Virus record (IMG/VR): IMGVR_UViG_3300030389_001699
Span: 1 to 27,477 of that record
Strand: one strand, 5' to 3'
DNA: 27,477 bases
Origin: a virus
The translations under genes were made by a program, and so were the position numbers. Positions 1-5,675 of the stretch are shown here, piece after piece. Below the pieces are notes generated by a model. The model did not search any database and was not told the DNA's origin. It saw nothing but the letters and a program-made list of their open reading frames with translations. Numbering within the stretch: position 1 is the stretch's first letter; every line of letters starts with the position of its first letter.

Positions 1-84
1 CATCGCGAATAACCTGCACAAGATTGTGTAGTAAGAACCTATAGCACCCCCTACCCCTCTATATATAATACTTTCAGAGGACAT
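1..84 (-). CDS. Partial ORF, start of an unknown gene
   Basis: An open frame of 28 codons begins with ATG at 84 and runs off the left edge of the window. It starts five bases after the stop of the preceding leftward gene, and AAGG lies about nine bases upstream of the ATG, as expected for the next gene of the same operon. The residues seen include a Gly-rich stretch (GVGGAIGSYY) that could be part of a membrane helix or a structural protein. Too little is present to name a family. An accidental short frame cannot be excluded. Confidence 0.4.
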   Translation of the reverse strand, partial: MSSESIIYRGVGGAIGSYYTILCRLFAM

Positions 85-88
85 ATAT

Positions 89-694
89 TTACCTTGCTGT
101 TTTCATTGCCCTAGTCAATGCTTTTTGTAGTTTTCTATTATAAGTATTGTTTATATATCCATTGGCTATCTTATAGAAAGGAAATATTTTCTTGTCGTAA
201 ACAACTGAATCTTCAAAACCGATGATTAATTTAATTTGTTTGCCACCTCTACCAAACTTCTCATAAACACCTGACACTCCATTTATTTTTGCAATAAATT
301 GTTTATTAGGTCTTTTAATGACTCCACCTTGTGCATTTCTCTGTATGTTTCCGAATTTGTTTAGTCTTGCATTTGGTTTGTATGGAACAGGTATTTTTCT
401 GCCAGTTGATCTAACACCACCTTCTATTTGATAGTGTAAGTATTTGGAGACAAAATCTTTAATCTTTAAAATTCCAGTCAAATTTTGCTTATTGGACTTT
501 TTTATTTCAAAACCATTTTGTGTTGCTCTAGTTGGTCTGTCTAATTTTTTTTCTGTTTGCTTAAACATTTCTTTTTTAAGACCGAACAATGTTTGATTGA
601 TAGCTTGAGAACTAGCAAAAGGTATTTGTTTCTTTTGCAAGTTAGTCATCTTCTTTGCAAACTCTTTATTATTTGTTTTTATATTAATCTTCAT
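89..694 (-). CDS. Minor tail / neck-like structural protein (tentative)
   Basis: A 201-residue, very basic protein. The N-terminal pattern, a short beta segment followed by Lys-rich sequence and 'FASSQAINQTLFGLKKE', resembles phage minor tail or tail-completion proteins (lambda Z-like, HK97 gp10-like), which often carry an 'A.ALN.TA...' helix near the start. The middle contains 'GRKIPVPYKPNARL' and the end is helical. There is no signal peptide or TM segment. The start overlaps the end of the DUF3310 gene by 11 bases, which indicates translational coupling. It is odd that a virion-type gene closes a replication-type operon, far from the tail genes. It could instead be a nucleic-acid-binding protein. 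The family assignment is from pattern recognition only. Confidence 0.55.
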   Translation of the reverse strand: MKINIKTNNKEFAKKMTNLQKKQIPFASSQAINQTLFGLKKEMFKQTEKKLDRPTRATQNGFEIKKSNKQNLTGILKIKDFVSKYLHYQIEGGVRSTGRKIPVPYKPNARLNKFGNIQRNAQGGVIKRPNKQFIAKINGVSGVYEKFGRGGKQIKLIIGFEDSVVYDKKIFPFYKIANGYINNTYNRKLQKALTRAMKTAR

Positions 695-902
695 ATTCTA
701 TTTCTATAAGTAGTTGTAGATAGTGTATTGCTTTGAGTAAATCTTCTTTTTTGTTTTTGTCTCTATGTCTGCAAACATATTTGATGACTGCTGACTCGCA
801 ATAATTTAGTTCATTAACTTGGCAAAACTCTACTGGTTGAAGTTTTAGTTTTTTATAATGTGATCCTGCTATCTGTTTGTCTGTTGCTTTTTTATCAGCC
901 AT
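684..902 (-). CDS. DUF3310 family protein
   Basis: A 72-residue protein matching the DUF3310 (SaV-like) family seen in many phages. It has 'HYKKLKLQPVEF' near residues 15-26 and the second motif 'AVIKYVCRHRDKNKKEDLLKAIHYL' across residues 38-62, which corresponds to the family's 'N(V/I)KY..R...K....DL.KA..YL' core. The family is sometimes annotated as a nucleotide-kinase-like phage protein, but its biochemical role is not established. The length is normal for the short version of the family. The start ATG (902) overlaps the end of the upstream nuclease-like gene by eight bases, and the stop overlaps the next gene by 11, so it sits in a tightly coupled leftward operon with replication-associated genes. 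Confidence 0.85.
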   Translation of the reverse strand: MADKKATDKQIAGSHYKKLKLQPVEFCQVNELNYCESAVIKYVCRHRDKNKKEDLLKAIHYLQLLIEIEYED

Positions 903-1356
903 ATTTAATAAATCCTTTTTGTAAATGTTTTATATCATTATATCTAACCTGAACCAGTAAATCTTTTCTCCCATGCCTTGTATATAGTTTATTGTATTCA
1001 AATTTGTGCTTGGCTGTCTCTGTTATGTTTGAACAATAATCTAGTAAGTCTGTTCTTGGAAAAAAATAAAACCCTTTAAGTTCTTTAATATCCATCACGA
1101 TAAAGTCTGCTTTACCCTTAAGCCACCCATCTTTACCTTGCACATTGTTTAGTTCTAGCCATATACAATCCAAATGACGATTGCCTTTTACATCAATACC
1201 TACATCATCAACAAAAAAGTCTATGTGATCTTCCATATTCTGCTTGGGATAGCTTGGCATACAAAATCTACCTTTGGCATCCATAAGTTCTTTGAACCTA
1301 TGTTCTGCTTTATCACCTTGCACTTTGCATTGTCTAAGTCTTTCTTCTAATCTCAT
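895..1356 (-). CDS. PD-(D/E)XK-like nuclease (predicted)
   Basis: The chosen start is ATG at 1356, preceded by AAAGGTGA with six-base spacing, giving 153 residues. A longer frame beginning with TTG at 1392 exists but has no ribosome-binding site. Visible signature: Glu18 in the first helix (AEHRF), Asp45 in 'HIDFF', then Asp55-Val-Lys57 in 'GIDVKG' and Glu68 in 'WLELN'. This E...D...(D/E)xK spacing is typical of restriction-like or resolvase-like PD-(D/E)XK nucleases. Phages of this kind often carry such enzymes near replication genes for DNA processing or host DNA degradation. No Pfam name can be given with certainty. It follows the PAPS-reductase-like gene across a 124-base regulatory gap and overlaps DUF3310 downstream. 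Confidence 0.6.
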   Translation of the reverse strand: MRLEERLRQCKVQGDKAEHRFKELMDAKGRFCMPSYPKQNMEDHIDFFVDDVGIDVKGNRHLDCIWLELNNVQGKDGWLKGKADFIVMDIKELKGFYFFPRTDLLDYCSNITETAKHKFEYNKLYTRHGRKDLLVQVRYNDIKHLQKGFIKYG

Positions 1357-1467
1357 TTGTATCACCTTTGTATCATACCCTGATACAAGCAATCGCTGAA
1401 AGTCTTATTTTGCCAAGATATTATTTGTATCAAATCTAAATACTCTATTAGAGTATTAGATTGATAC
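1357..1467. repeat. Cluster of TTGTATCA octamers around a palindrome
   Basis: The octamer TTGTATCA occurs at 1357-1364, 1368-1375 and 1425-1432. Its inverse, TGATACAA, is at 1381-1388, and a shorter TGATAC is at 1462-1467. The copies at 1368 and 1381 form a perfect 8-bp inverted repeat with a five-base spacer. The 1357 and 1368 copies overlap the ribosome-binding region of the nuclease-like gene. This is the only intergenic gap of any size in the leftward replication operon. The pattern suits a repressor operator array or iterons of a replication origin. Which of these it is cannot be decided from sequence alone. Confidence 0.6.
1439..1457. promoter_or_regulatory. 19-bp perfect palindrome (operator-like)
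   Basis: AATACTCTATTAGAGTATT is a nine-base inverted repeat with a single central T at 1448. It lies between the PAPS-reductase-family gene and the nuclease-like gene, inside the TTGTATCA repeat cluster. The one-base loop makes an RNA hairpin unlikely to be the main function and favours binding of a symmetric dimeric protein to DNA. No T-tract follows on either strand, so it is not a typical terminator. Confidence 0.55.
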
Positions 1468-1480
1468 GATATATCTTTAT

Positions 1481-2365
1481 CTAATCGGTGCAAAAACACG
1501 ATATGCTTGATTCTCCAAATAAATCTAATTCAACATTTGTTTTATCCGATAATTCTACTAAATCTATGTAAGTGTAGTTTTTGTTAAATTTTGTGGTCAC
1601 AATCTTATCTGTATTTTCACCATGTCTTTTTTTTCTAGCAGCAAGAGTTTTGATTTCTTGTTGCGACCACCAATCAGCTAATTCAGGTCTTTCTTTAATC
1701 ATTTTAATTAGTTGTGCCTTATTTTTCAGAAAACATAAGTCACAATTTCCTGCTATCGTTTTACCACCATAAGTAGGTAATTTAAGATCAAAAGTGTTTT
1801 GTTTCCAAAAATCTAACACCATTTCATTTGTTATTTGATCTGCATTTAAAGGCATAATTGTCTCCCAAGCATTAGTTCCTTTATCATTTGCTTTTCGCAT
1901 ATTTGATACCCTTCTTGGTTCATCATATCTAAGTCCAACAATGTTGTGCCATTCCTTATGCCCCCTACTTTGCATAAATCTTTTCATAGTATTTATCTTT
2001 AATTCTCTTGTGCAGATTCTTGTTGAAGGGTTAGGAACTATGCAAGTGTGTTCTATTAAGTCAGCAAAAGGTTTACCATCCCTTGATGCAGTTTCATAAG
2101 ATACTTCTTTTGTTCTCCATATTGGTCTTTCCTTGCCAAATTCTAATTCTAACCAATGGATTTCCACATTCCATCTTTTAGAACATTCATTTATAAAGTC
2201 TAATGTTTCAGGCATTTCTTTTCCTGTATTAGCAAAAGTGACATAAATTTCTTTTGGTAGTTTGAAGTTGTAGTATTCGAGAATTTTATAAAGCATAAAT
2301 GCACTTGTTCTACCACCTGAAAATGAAATTAGTGATGGTGTTGGTAATTTATATGGATCACTCAT
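1481..2365 (-). CDS. Phosphoadenosine phosphosulfate reductase family protein
   Basis: A 294-residue PP-loop ATP-pyrophosphatase/PAPS-reductase-family protein. The nucleotide loop is SGGRTS at residues 16-21, followed by the 'YVTFANTGKEMPETLDFI' strand-helix with the Thr-Gly pair usual for the family. Downstream there is a Cys-rich segment (CDLCFLK) and a C-terminal 'CFCTD', which could bind an iron-sulfur cluster or serve as redox cysteines. In cells this family reduces PAPS or APS to sulfite; relatives include DndC of DNA phosphorothioation. As I recall, such genes are frequent in marine phages, where their actual substrate is largely untested. Its ATG lies within the last codons of the ATPase gene (8-base overlap). 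No dndB, dndD or dndE partner is visible, so a complete phosphorothioation system is not supported. Confidence 0.85.
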   Translation of the reverse strand: MSDPYKLPTPSLISFSGGRTSAFMLYKILEYYNFKLPKEIYVTFANTGKEMPETLDFINECSKRWNVEIHWLELEFGKERPIWRTKEVSYETASRDGKPFADLIEHTCIVPNPSTRICTRELKINTMKRFMQSRGHKEWHNIVGLRYDEPRRVSNMRKANDKGTNAWETIMPLNADQITNEMVLDFWKQNTFDLKLPTYGGKTIAGNCDLCFLKNKAQLIKMIKERPELADWWSQQEIKTLAARKKRHGENTDKIVTTKFNKNYTYIDLVELSDKTNVELDLFGESSISCFCTD

Positions 2366-3464
2366 TTCTTACCCATCCTTCTTTCTTCGCCCATCTTTGT
2401 ATTCTACTATGACTGACATTATATGAAATATCTTCCATGATCTGTTCGGATATTTTTCTTAAAGGCAAACCTTCTTCATAATATTTTTTAGCTAGTGCCA
2501 ACTGTTGTTTGTATGGATTCTCTACAACTTCAATATCACCATTGATAAGTTGAAACTCCACATCTTCTTGCTGTAAAGAATTGAGGTGTCTTGCTTTTCT
2601 AAACTCCCATGTGAAAGCAAATTCAATATCTGAATCATCTTCTTCAAAGTGGTCTATCTCTTTTTTTTCTGATTCAACTTTTATCATCAGATCAAGTGTC
2701 ACTTGTTTACCCATCGTGCCAAATAACTCACCACTTTTATTAGCATGATCTATAATCCACACACACTTATTTTTTTGCCGACAGTAATTAAGAAAAGGTT
2801 GCACATAAGTCAGCCAATCTTCAGGGTTGTTGTAGCCATTAGGAAAGTTAAATAATGTAAAGATATTATCCAAGACTATAATTTCATATTCTCCTATCTC
2901 AATCGTATTCATTAACTGCTGCATATTCTTTTGTTCTTCTAAAGTTCTGAGCATGATCTCAGGCTCTTGTTTGTAATAGTGTTGTCCTGTTTCTATATCC
3001 AACTCTTTGAACTCAGGCACAATGAATCTCGATATGTAATGCAAATTGCTTAGTCCTTTGATCCAGTCATCAGGATTGCCTAACTTTGGTTTCATTTTTC
3101 TATATCTTTTTTGCAAACTGGAAGGTGTCATTTCACCATCGACATAAAGTATCTTTCTTGCTTTAGGTATCTTGTAATAAGAAAAGTCTAAACCCATAGC
3201 TAACGACAAACACAATCGCTGAGTGATATAAGACTTCCCTGAACCTGATTTGCCAAACAAGATACATTGATCGCCCAAATGTAATAGACCATCAATAACA
3301 GGTTCAGGAATAGGATATTCTTTGTCTAATATATTGCCTAATGGTGATACCCATAGCTTAGTATTAGATTCGTGAACTCTAGCGACATCACTTATAAGGG
3401 GAGACTTTACATCACTAGAGTCACGATTTGAATTAGAATGGGATTCCTTCGGATTCTTTGTCAT
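2358..3464 (-). CDS. RecA-like AAA ATPase (RepA/AAA_25-type helicase or loader)
   Basis: A 368-residue protein with a clear Walker A, GKSGSGKS at residues 71-78, followed by 'ILYVDGEM', the strand that in AAA_25/RepA-like ATPases carries an acidic residue. A hydrophobic strand 'IIVLDNIF' near residue 195 is a good Walker B. A Gln/Asn-rich region near 230-270 ends with 'WEFRKARHL', a plausible arginine-finger or sensor region. The C-terminal 50 residues ('LPLRKISEQI...RIQRWAKKEGW') look like a helix-turn-helix. The family includes hexameric helicases and primase-associated ATPases that act at replication forks. It overlaps the SSB-like gene upstream by 32 bases and the PAPS-reductase-family gene downstream by 8. 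This supports a role in phage replication or recombination, but the exact reaction is unknown. Confidence 0.8.
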   Translation of the reverse strand: MTKNPKESHSNSNRDSSDVKSPLISDVARVHESNTKLWVSPLGNILDKEYPIPEPVIDGLLHLGDQCILFGKSGSGKSYITQRLCLSLAMGLDFSYYKIPKARKILYVDGEMTPSSLQKRYRKMKPKLGNPDDWIKGLSNLHYISRFIVPEFKELDIETGQHYYKQEPEIMLRTLEEQKNMQQLMNTIEIGEYEIIVLDNIFTLFNFPNGYNNPEDWLTYVQPFLNYCRQKNKCVWIIDHANKSGELFGTMGKQVTLDLMIKVESEKKEIDHFEEDDSDIEFAFTWEFRKARHLNSLQQEDVEFQLINGDIEVVENPYKQQLALAKKYYEEGLPLRKISEQIMEDISYNVSHSRIQRWAKKEGWVRNE

Positions 3465-3966
3465 CTGAACTATCGTCTCCTAGTTGTTCATCAAAATCTT
3501 CAGGAATATCTTTCCATTCAAGGTATTTGAGTTTAGCTTGAAAGCCCTTGCCATAGCTAAGAGTAATACTTTCATTACCCATATATTCAAATACTGGTGC
3601 TTTGCCATCAACTTTATCAGACCATGCTGAACTAATAGCTTCGTCAAAGGCTTTACATTCAAATGTGCTGTTTCTTGACCAAACAAAAACACCCTTATCT
3701 TTTATAAGAACCCTACACCAGAAACTTCTACGAAAGCCATCAGCCAGTAGTTCTTTGTGATTATCAGGTCTTACACCTACTTTTTCATCCCAAAAATTTT
3801 TGTAAACTCCGTTTTCAAATTTTGTGAAACCAGTCTTAAAATCAGGATGGATCATAAAATACTTCGCTTCAATTATTTCATCGTTGGACTTCCAAACTCC
3901 ATCTTTGAAAACAAATTGAATATACATACTAGAACCTTCGTTCTCGTTTAATTGTAAAAAAGACAT
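3433..3966 (-). CDS. Candidate single-stranded DNA-binding protein
   Basis: A 177-residue protein without strong family identity but with the architecture of an SSB: a beta-rich, aromatic N-terminal body (residues 1-155, many Trp/Phe/Tyr), then a disordered acidic tail 'DDSSDDKESEGIPF'. In bacterial and phage SSBs the terminal acidic-IPF tip recruits replication partners. The start ATG at 3966 has AAGGAG about ten bases upstream. It is directly followed, with a 32-base overlap, by the RecA-like ATPase gene, a common ssDNA-protein partner. The tail is seen directly; the OB fold is inferred. It could instead be another replication accessory protein. Confidence 0.55.
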   Translation of the reverse strand: MSFLQLNENEGSSMYIQFVFKDGVWKSNDEIIEAKYFMIHPDFKTGFTKFENGVYKNFWDEKVGVRPDNHKELLADGFRRSFWCRVLIKDKGVFVWSRNSTFECKAFDEAISSAWSDKVDGKAPVFEYMGNESITLSYGKGFQAKLKYLEWKDIPEDFDEQLGDDSSDDKESEGIPF

Positions 3967-3985
3967 AATTTTTTATTCTCCTTAT

Positions 3986-3998
3986 TGGCATAATGCCA
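3986..3998. promoter_or_regulatory. 13-bp palindrome upstream of the SSB-like gene
   Basis: TGGCATAATGCCA is a perfect six-base inverted repeat around one central base. It lies just upstream of the AAGGAG ribosome-binding site of the SSB-like gene. It could be an operator, or a small RNA hairpin affecting translation of the SSB/ATPase operon. There is no following T-tract, so it is not a normal terminator. Confidence 0.35.
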
Positions 3999-4013
3999 TC
4001 CACTTTTTTTACT

Positions 4014-4232
4014 TTATACACATCCCTTTTCACTTTGTAAATACTCAGTCAAAAGGGCAACATGATTTTCTGCAAGGTATTTATCAAGTGTCAGTTGTTC
4101 TTGAGGAAAACCATTGCTAGATATTTGATACCTTTCATGGTTTATCCACAACAACTTCTGCTCTACCCAATGTAAAAAATCTTTATCGTTTGTTTTGACA
4201 GACTTTGATCTGTCGTCTAAACATTCACTCAT
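4014..4232 (-). CDS. Hypothetical protein
   Basis: A 72-residue soluble protein with no motif I recognise. It has an acidic N-terminus, an aromatic patch 'HWVEQKLLWINHERY' around residues 21-35, and a C-terminal helix ('KYLAENHVALLTEYLQS'). Its ATG overlaps the stop of the upstream gene (ATGA), so it is translationally coupled to the possible ribbon-helix-helix gene. It is the third gene of the leftward early operon, ahead of the SSB-like gene. The position suggests an early regulatory or takeover role, but nothing in the sequence shows one. Confidence 0.65.
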   Translation of the reverse strand: MSECLDDRSKSVKTNDKDFLHWVEQKLLWINHERYQISSNGFPQEQLTLDKYLAENHVALLTEYLQSEKGCV

Positions 4233-4459
4233 TTCAAAATTTCCTTATCAAAAATTACTGGTTGATTCGGACAATGTTCGAGACTATTGATACCCATAGA
4301 GATACAATATTCTGCTATTTTGCTTGGAGAAGATTTATTATTAGCAGCAAACTTATTTAGCTTTTCTGCTAGTTTGTCCTCTACCCAAACTTTAGTTTTG
4401 CCATTTCTTTCTTTGAAATGTTTACAATTAGGATCGTATATCTCTCCCATTATCTTCAC
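4229..4459 (-). CDS. Possible ribbon-helix-helix DNA-binding protein
   Basis: Up to 76 residues from a GTG at 4459, or 73 from ATG at 4450; both have a plausible AAGG/AGGTGA site upstream, so the start is uncertain. The segment 'KTKVWVEDKLAEKLNKFAANNKSSPSKIAEYCISMGINSL' reads as beta strand, helix, turn, helix, the pattern of Arc/MetJ/CopG-type regulators. A Cys/His-containing N-terminus (NCKHF) is unusual for the family. It overlaps the clearer ribbon-helix-helix gene just upstream, so the two may form a regulatory pair controlling the divergent promoter region at 4593-4718. The fold is inferred from pattern only. Confidence 0.6.
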   Translation of the reverse strand: MKIMGEIYDPNCKHFKERNGKTKVWVEDKLAEKLNKFAANNKSSPSKIAEYCISMGINSLEHCPNQPVIFDKEILK

Positions 4460-4592
4460 CTACCTTTCTTTTAAAAGTTGTGCATATTAATCCCTCAACA
4501 AACTTAGACATTATAAGACCTTGTTCAGCACAATACTCTTTGATCTGTCTATGCAGAGTTGGATTAATTGGAATCATTTTTCTTTCTTCCAT
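4428..4592 (-). CDS. Ribbon-helix-helix (Arc/CopG-like) regulator
   Basis: A 54-residue protein, first gene of the leftward early operon. It reads 'MIPINPTLHRQIKEYCAEQGLIMSKFVEGLI' from residue 6: a short strand, a helix, a turn and a second helix with the regular hydrophobic spacing of ribbon-helix-helix dimers. A basic tail (KRKVGEDNGR) follows. Such proteins bind tandem short operators as dimers or tetramers. It lies immediately beside the divergent promoter region, whose repeated AGCAACT and TAGGCAA words are candidate operators. No Shine-Dalgarno is visible before ATG 4592. A TATATA lies ten bases upstream, so the message may have a very short leader. Its 3' end overlaps the next gene. 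Confidence 0.65.
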   Translation of the reverse strand: MEERKMIPINPTLHRQIKEYCAEQGLIMSKFVEGLICTTFKRKVGEDNGRDIRS

Positions 4593-4718
4593 AATTAGCA
4601 ACTATATAGGCAAATAAAAAAAAAGCAACTTTTTAACTATATTTGTTGAAATATGTTTATTTTTGTTTACTATTGTATATGTAGGCAATGATGCTTACAC
4701 ATTTTAAAGGAGACTAAA
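4593..4718. promoter_or_regulatory. Divergent early control region
   Basis: This AT-rich gap separates the leftward replication operon from the rightward recombination operon. The word AGCAACT occurs at 4597-4603 and 4624-4630. TAGGCAA occurs at 4607-4613 and 4682-4688. A rightward promoter is likely in the segment containing TTGTTTAC (4663-4670), a word also present in the leader of the rightward island at 21471-21478. The minus strand has TATATA near 4603-4608 as a possible -10 for the regulator gene. The exact -10 and -35 boxes cannot be fixed by eye. The repeated words are plausible sites for the neighbouring ribbon-helix-helix protein. Confidence 0.5.
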
Positions 4719-4722
4719 ATGG
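4706..4722 (+). promoter_or_regulatory. Shared leader/ribosome-binding site, copy 1
   Basis: AAAGGAGACTAAAATGG contains an ideal AAGGAG Shine-Dalgarno and the start codon at 4719. The same words recur at 5058-5076, 21521-21536 and 21781-21799, always before a rightward small gene and at none of the leftward genes. This marks a common expression signal for early or accessory genes. Confidence 0.75.
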
Positions 4723-5042
4723 AAAAAATAAAACTAAGTAAAATAAATTTCGTTAAAGATGCTTTCGGCAATTCAATAGGAACTTGTATTGCGAATGGAT
4801 GGCTAATAAATATATTAGTTAAGCCAAAACTAATAGATGGCATGAAGTATTATGATGCTTCAATACTATCTAAAACTCAGTTGTGGTATAAGTGTGGTGG
4901 TGTTTCTCATGGTGACATAGACATGACAGGAGACTACTCTCTAAAAGGTGCAAAAGAAATGATACAGCTTTGGCTCGAGCAGATCAGCACAGAGGACTTT
5001 GAATTTTTGATGAAGCCAAGAAAAAAAAATGAGGTAGCCTAG
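4719..5042 (+). CDS. Hypothetical early protein
   Basis: A 107-residue protein, first of the rightward early operon, with an excellent ribosome-binding site (AAAGGAG, seven bases before ATG). No family is recognised. The sequence is mixed alpha/beta, with 'KYYDASILSKTQLWYKCGG' in the middle, 'GDYSLKGAKEMIQLWLEQI' helical near the end, and a basic tail. No TM segment or signal peptide. The stop codon lies inside the loop of the hairpin at 5031-5051, so translation to the end would affect folding of that hairpin. Its place at the head of the operon suggests an early host-takeover or regulatory role, which is inference only. Confidence 0.7.
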   Translation: MEKIKLSKINFVKDAFGNSIGTCIANGWLINILVKPKLIDGMKYYDASILSKTQLWYKCGGVSHGDIDMTGDYSLKGAKEMIQLWLEQISTEDFEFLMKPRKKNEVA

Positions 5043-5056
5043 TGCTACCTCTTTTT
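5031..5056 (+). terminator. Intercistronic hairpin with T-tract
   Basis: GAGGTAGC (5031-5038) pairs perfectly with GCTACCTC (5044-5051) around a five-base loop that contains the stop codon of the upstream gene. Five T residues follow directly, and an A-run precedes the stem. This has the form of a rho-independent terminator, yet a coupled gene with its own ribosome-binding site starts only 16 bases later, so it may act as a partial terminator or attenuator. A near-copy sits at 21755-21779. Confidence 0.7.
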
Positions 5057-5057
5057 G

Positions 5058-5076
5058 TTAAGGAGACTAAAATGGA
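5058..5076 (+). promoter_or_regulatory. Shared leader/ribosome-binding site, copy 2
   Basis: TTAAGGAGACTAAAATGGA is identical to 21781-21799. Together with the hairpin immediately upstream, almost 40 bases are the same at the two sites apart from a one-base indel in the stem region. The start codon at 5072 is fixed by this site, not by the upstream in-frame GTG at 5042. Confidence 0.75.
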
Positions 5077-5302
5077 AATAAAAAAATTAAGAAAATACAT
5101 AAGGCACTTGTATTGTGACTATCGCAGATTATCAAGTAGCAGACAAAAAGCCATAGATAAAATTGCAAAAGAATTTTTAGGTGTTCCAACTAATGCAAGT
5201 GATCAAGAACTTTTAGATTTGGGTTTGCCTAGAGAGTATTGGGAAAGTTTTAGAGGATATGAAACTTCATGTCCTCGAGGATATAAAGATGAAAAACAAT
5301 AA
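5072..5302 (+). CDS. Hypothetical early protein
   Basis: A 76-residue protein starting at the ATG placed eight bases after AAGGAG. It is basic at the N-terminus (MEIKKLRKYIRHLYCDYRRL) and ends 'CPRGYKDEKQ'. The middle ('KIAKEFLGVPTNASDQELLDLGLPREYW') looks helical with a Pro/Asn break. No family recognised and no membrane segment. Its last 14 bases overlap the start of the next small membrane peptide, so the two are coupled. It lies in the early rightward operon ahead of the recombination nuclease; function unknown. Confidence 0.65.
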   Translation: MEIKKLRKYIRHLYCDYRRLSSSRQKAIDKIAKEFLGVPTNASDQELLDLGLPREYWESFRGYETSCPRGYKDEKQ

Positions 5303-5408
5303 CTGGACTTTTTCGGAAATATCTTTTTGGGAAAGAACAAGACCAAAAAGGAATAGAAACTATCTGATCTTTTTGACGATAGGTATTGTAATCGGACTTT
5401 GTTTTTAG
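5289..5408 (+). CDS. Small membrane peptide
   Basis: A 39-residue frame from ATG at 5289, overlapping the end of the previous gene. The N-terminal half is polar and basic (WERTRPKRNRN). The C-terminal half, 'YLIFLTIGIVIGLCF', is a single hydrophobic helix long enough to cross a membrane, with the basic part predicted on the cytoplasmic side. No Shine-Dalgarno of its own is obvious, so translation would be coupled. The next gene starts two bases after its stop. Possible roles include superinfection exclusion or membrane anchoring; none is shown. Confidence 0.55.
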   Translation: MKNNNWTFSEISFWERTRPKRNRNYLIFLTIGIVIGLCF

Positions 5409-5410
5409 CT

Positions 5411-5581
5411 ATGAAACTAACCAAAGAAGAAACAAACGATTTGATAAATTGTCTTGAGGATGCCATAGACAAAAAGGGTAAGTCTTTCAAAACAAAAGAC
5501 AGACTTGCCCTTGAACGATTAACAGCTTTATACTTTAAAGTTATCAAAAACTATTTATGGGAAAGGGAAAGTGTTAGATAG
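5411..5581 (+). CDS. Hypothetical small helical protein
   Basis: A 56-residue protein from ATG 5411, two bases after the preceding stop; an in-frame TTG at 5399 is a less likely start. It reads as two charged amphipathic helices: 'KEETNDLINCLEDAIDKKGKSF' and 'KDRLALERLTALYFKVIKNYLWERE'. This helical-hairpin pattern is common in small phage regulatory or decoy proteins, but no family is recognised. Its end overlaps the GTG start of the next membrane peptide. Confidence 0.6.
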   Translation: MKLTKEETNDLINCLEDAIDKKGKSFKTKDRLALERLTALYFKVIKNYLWERESVR

Positions 5582-5666
5582 TCTTTTAAATGTTATAGCA
5601 GCCATGCTACTTGCTTGGGTTGTTTATTCTACATTTGATGACAACGACAACTATCCTTTTCCCTAA
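5571..5666 (+). CDS. Small membrane peptide
   Basis: A 31-residue frame from GTG at 5571, overlapping the previous gene by 11 bases, with the purine-rich GGGAAAGGGAAA just upstream as a possible ribosome-binding site. Almost the whole N-terminal part ('LLNVIAAMLLAWVVYS') is a single hydrophobic helix, followed by a short acidic tail (FDDNDNYPFP). The stop codon is part of TAAGGAG, the ribosome-binding site of the recombination nuclease gene. This tight fit supports it being a real gene. Function unknown. Confidence 0.5.
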   Translation: MLDSLLNVIAAMLLAWVVYSTFDDNDNYPFP

Positions 5667-5675
5667 GGAGAAAAA

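Noticed and set aside
1481-2365. DNA phosphorothioation (dnd) operon
   Set aside because: Only one PAPS-reductase-family gene is visible; no dndB, dndD or dndE partner is present.
5203-5547. 114-codon - strand frame in the early region
   Set aside because: Opposes several coupled rightward genes and has no ribosome-binding site.
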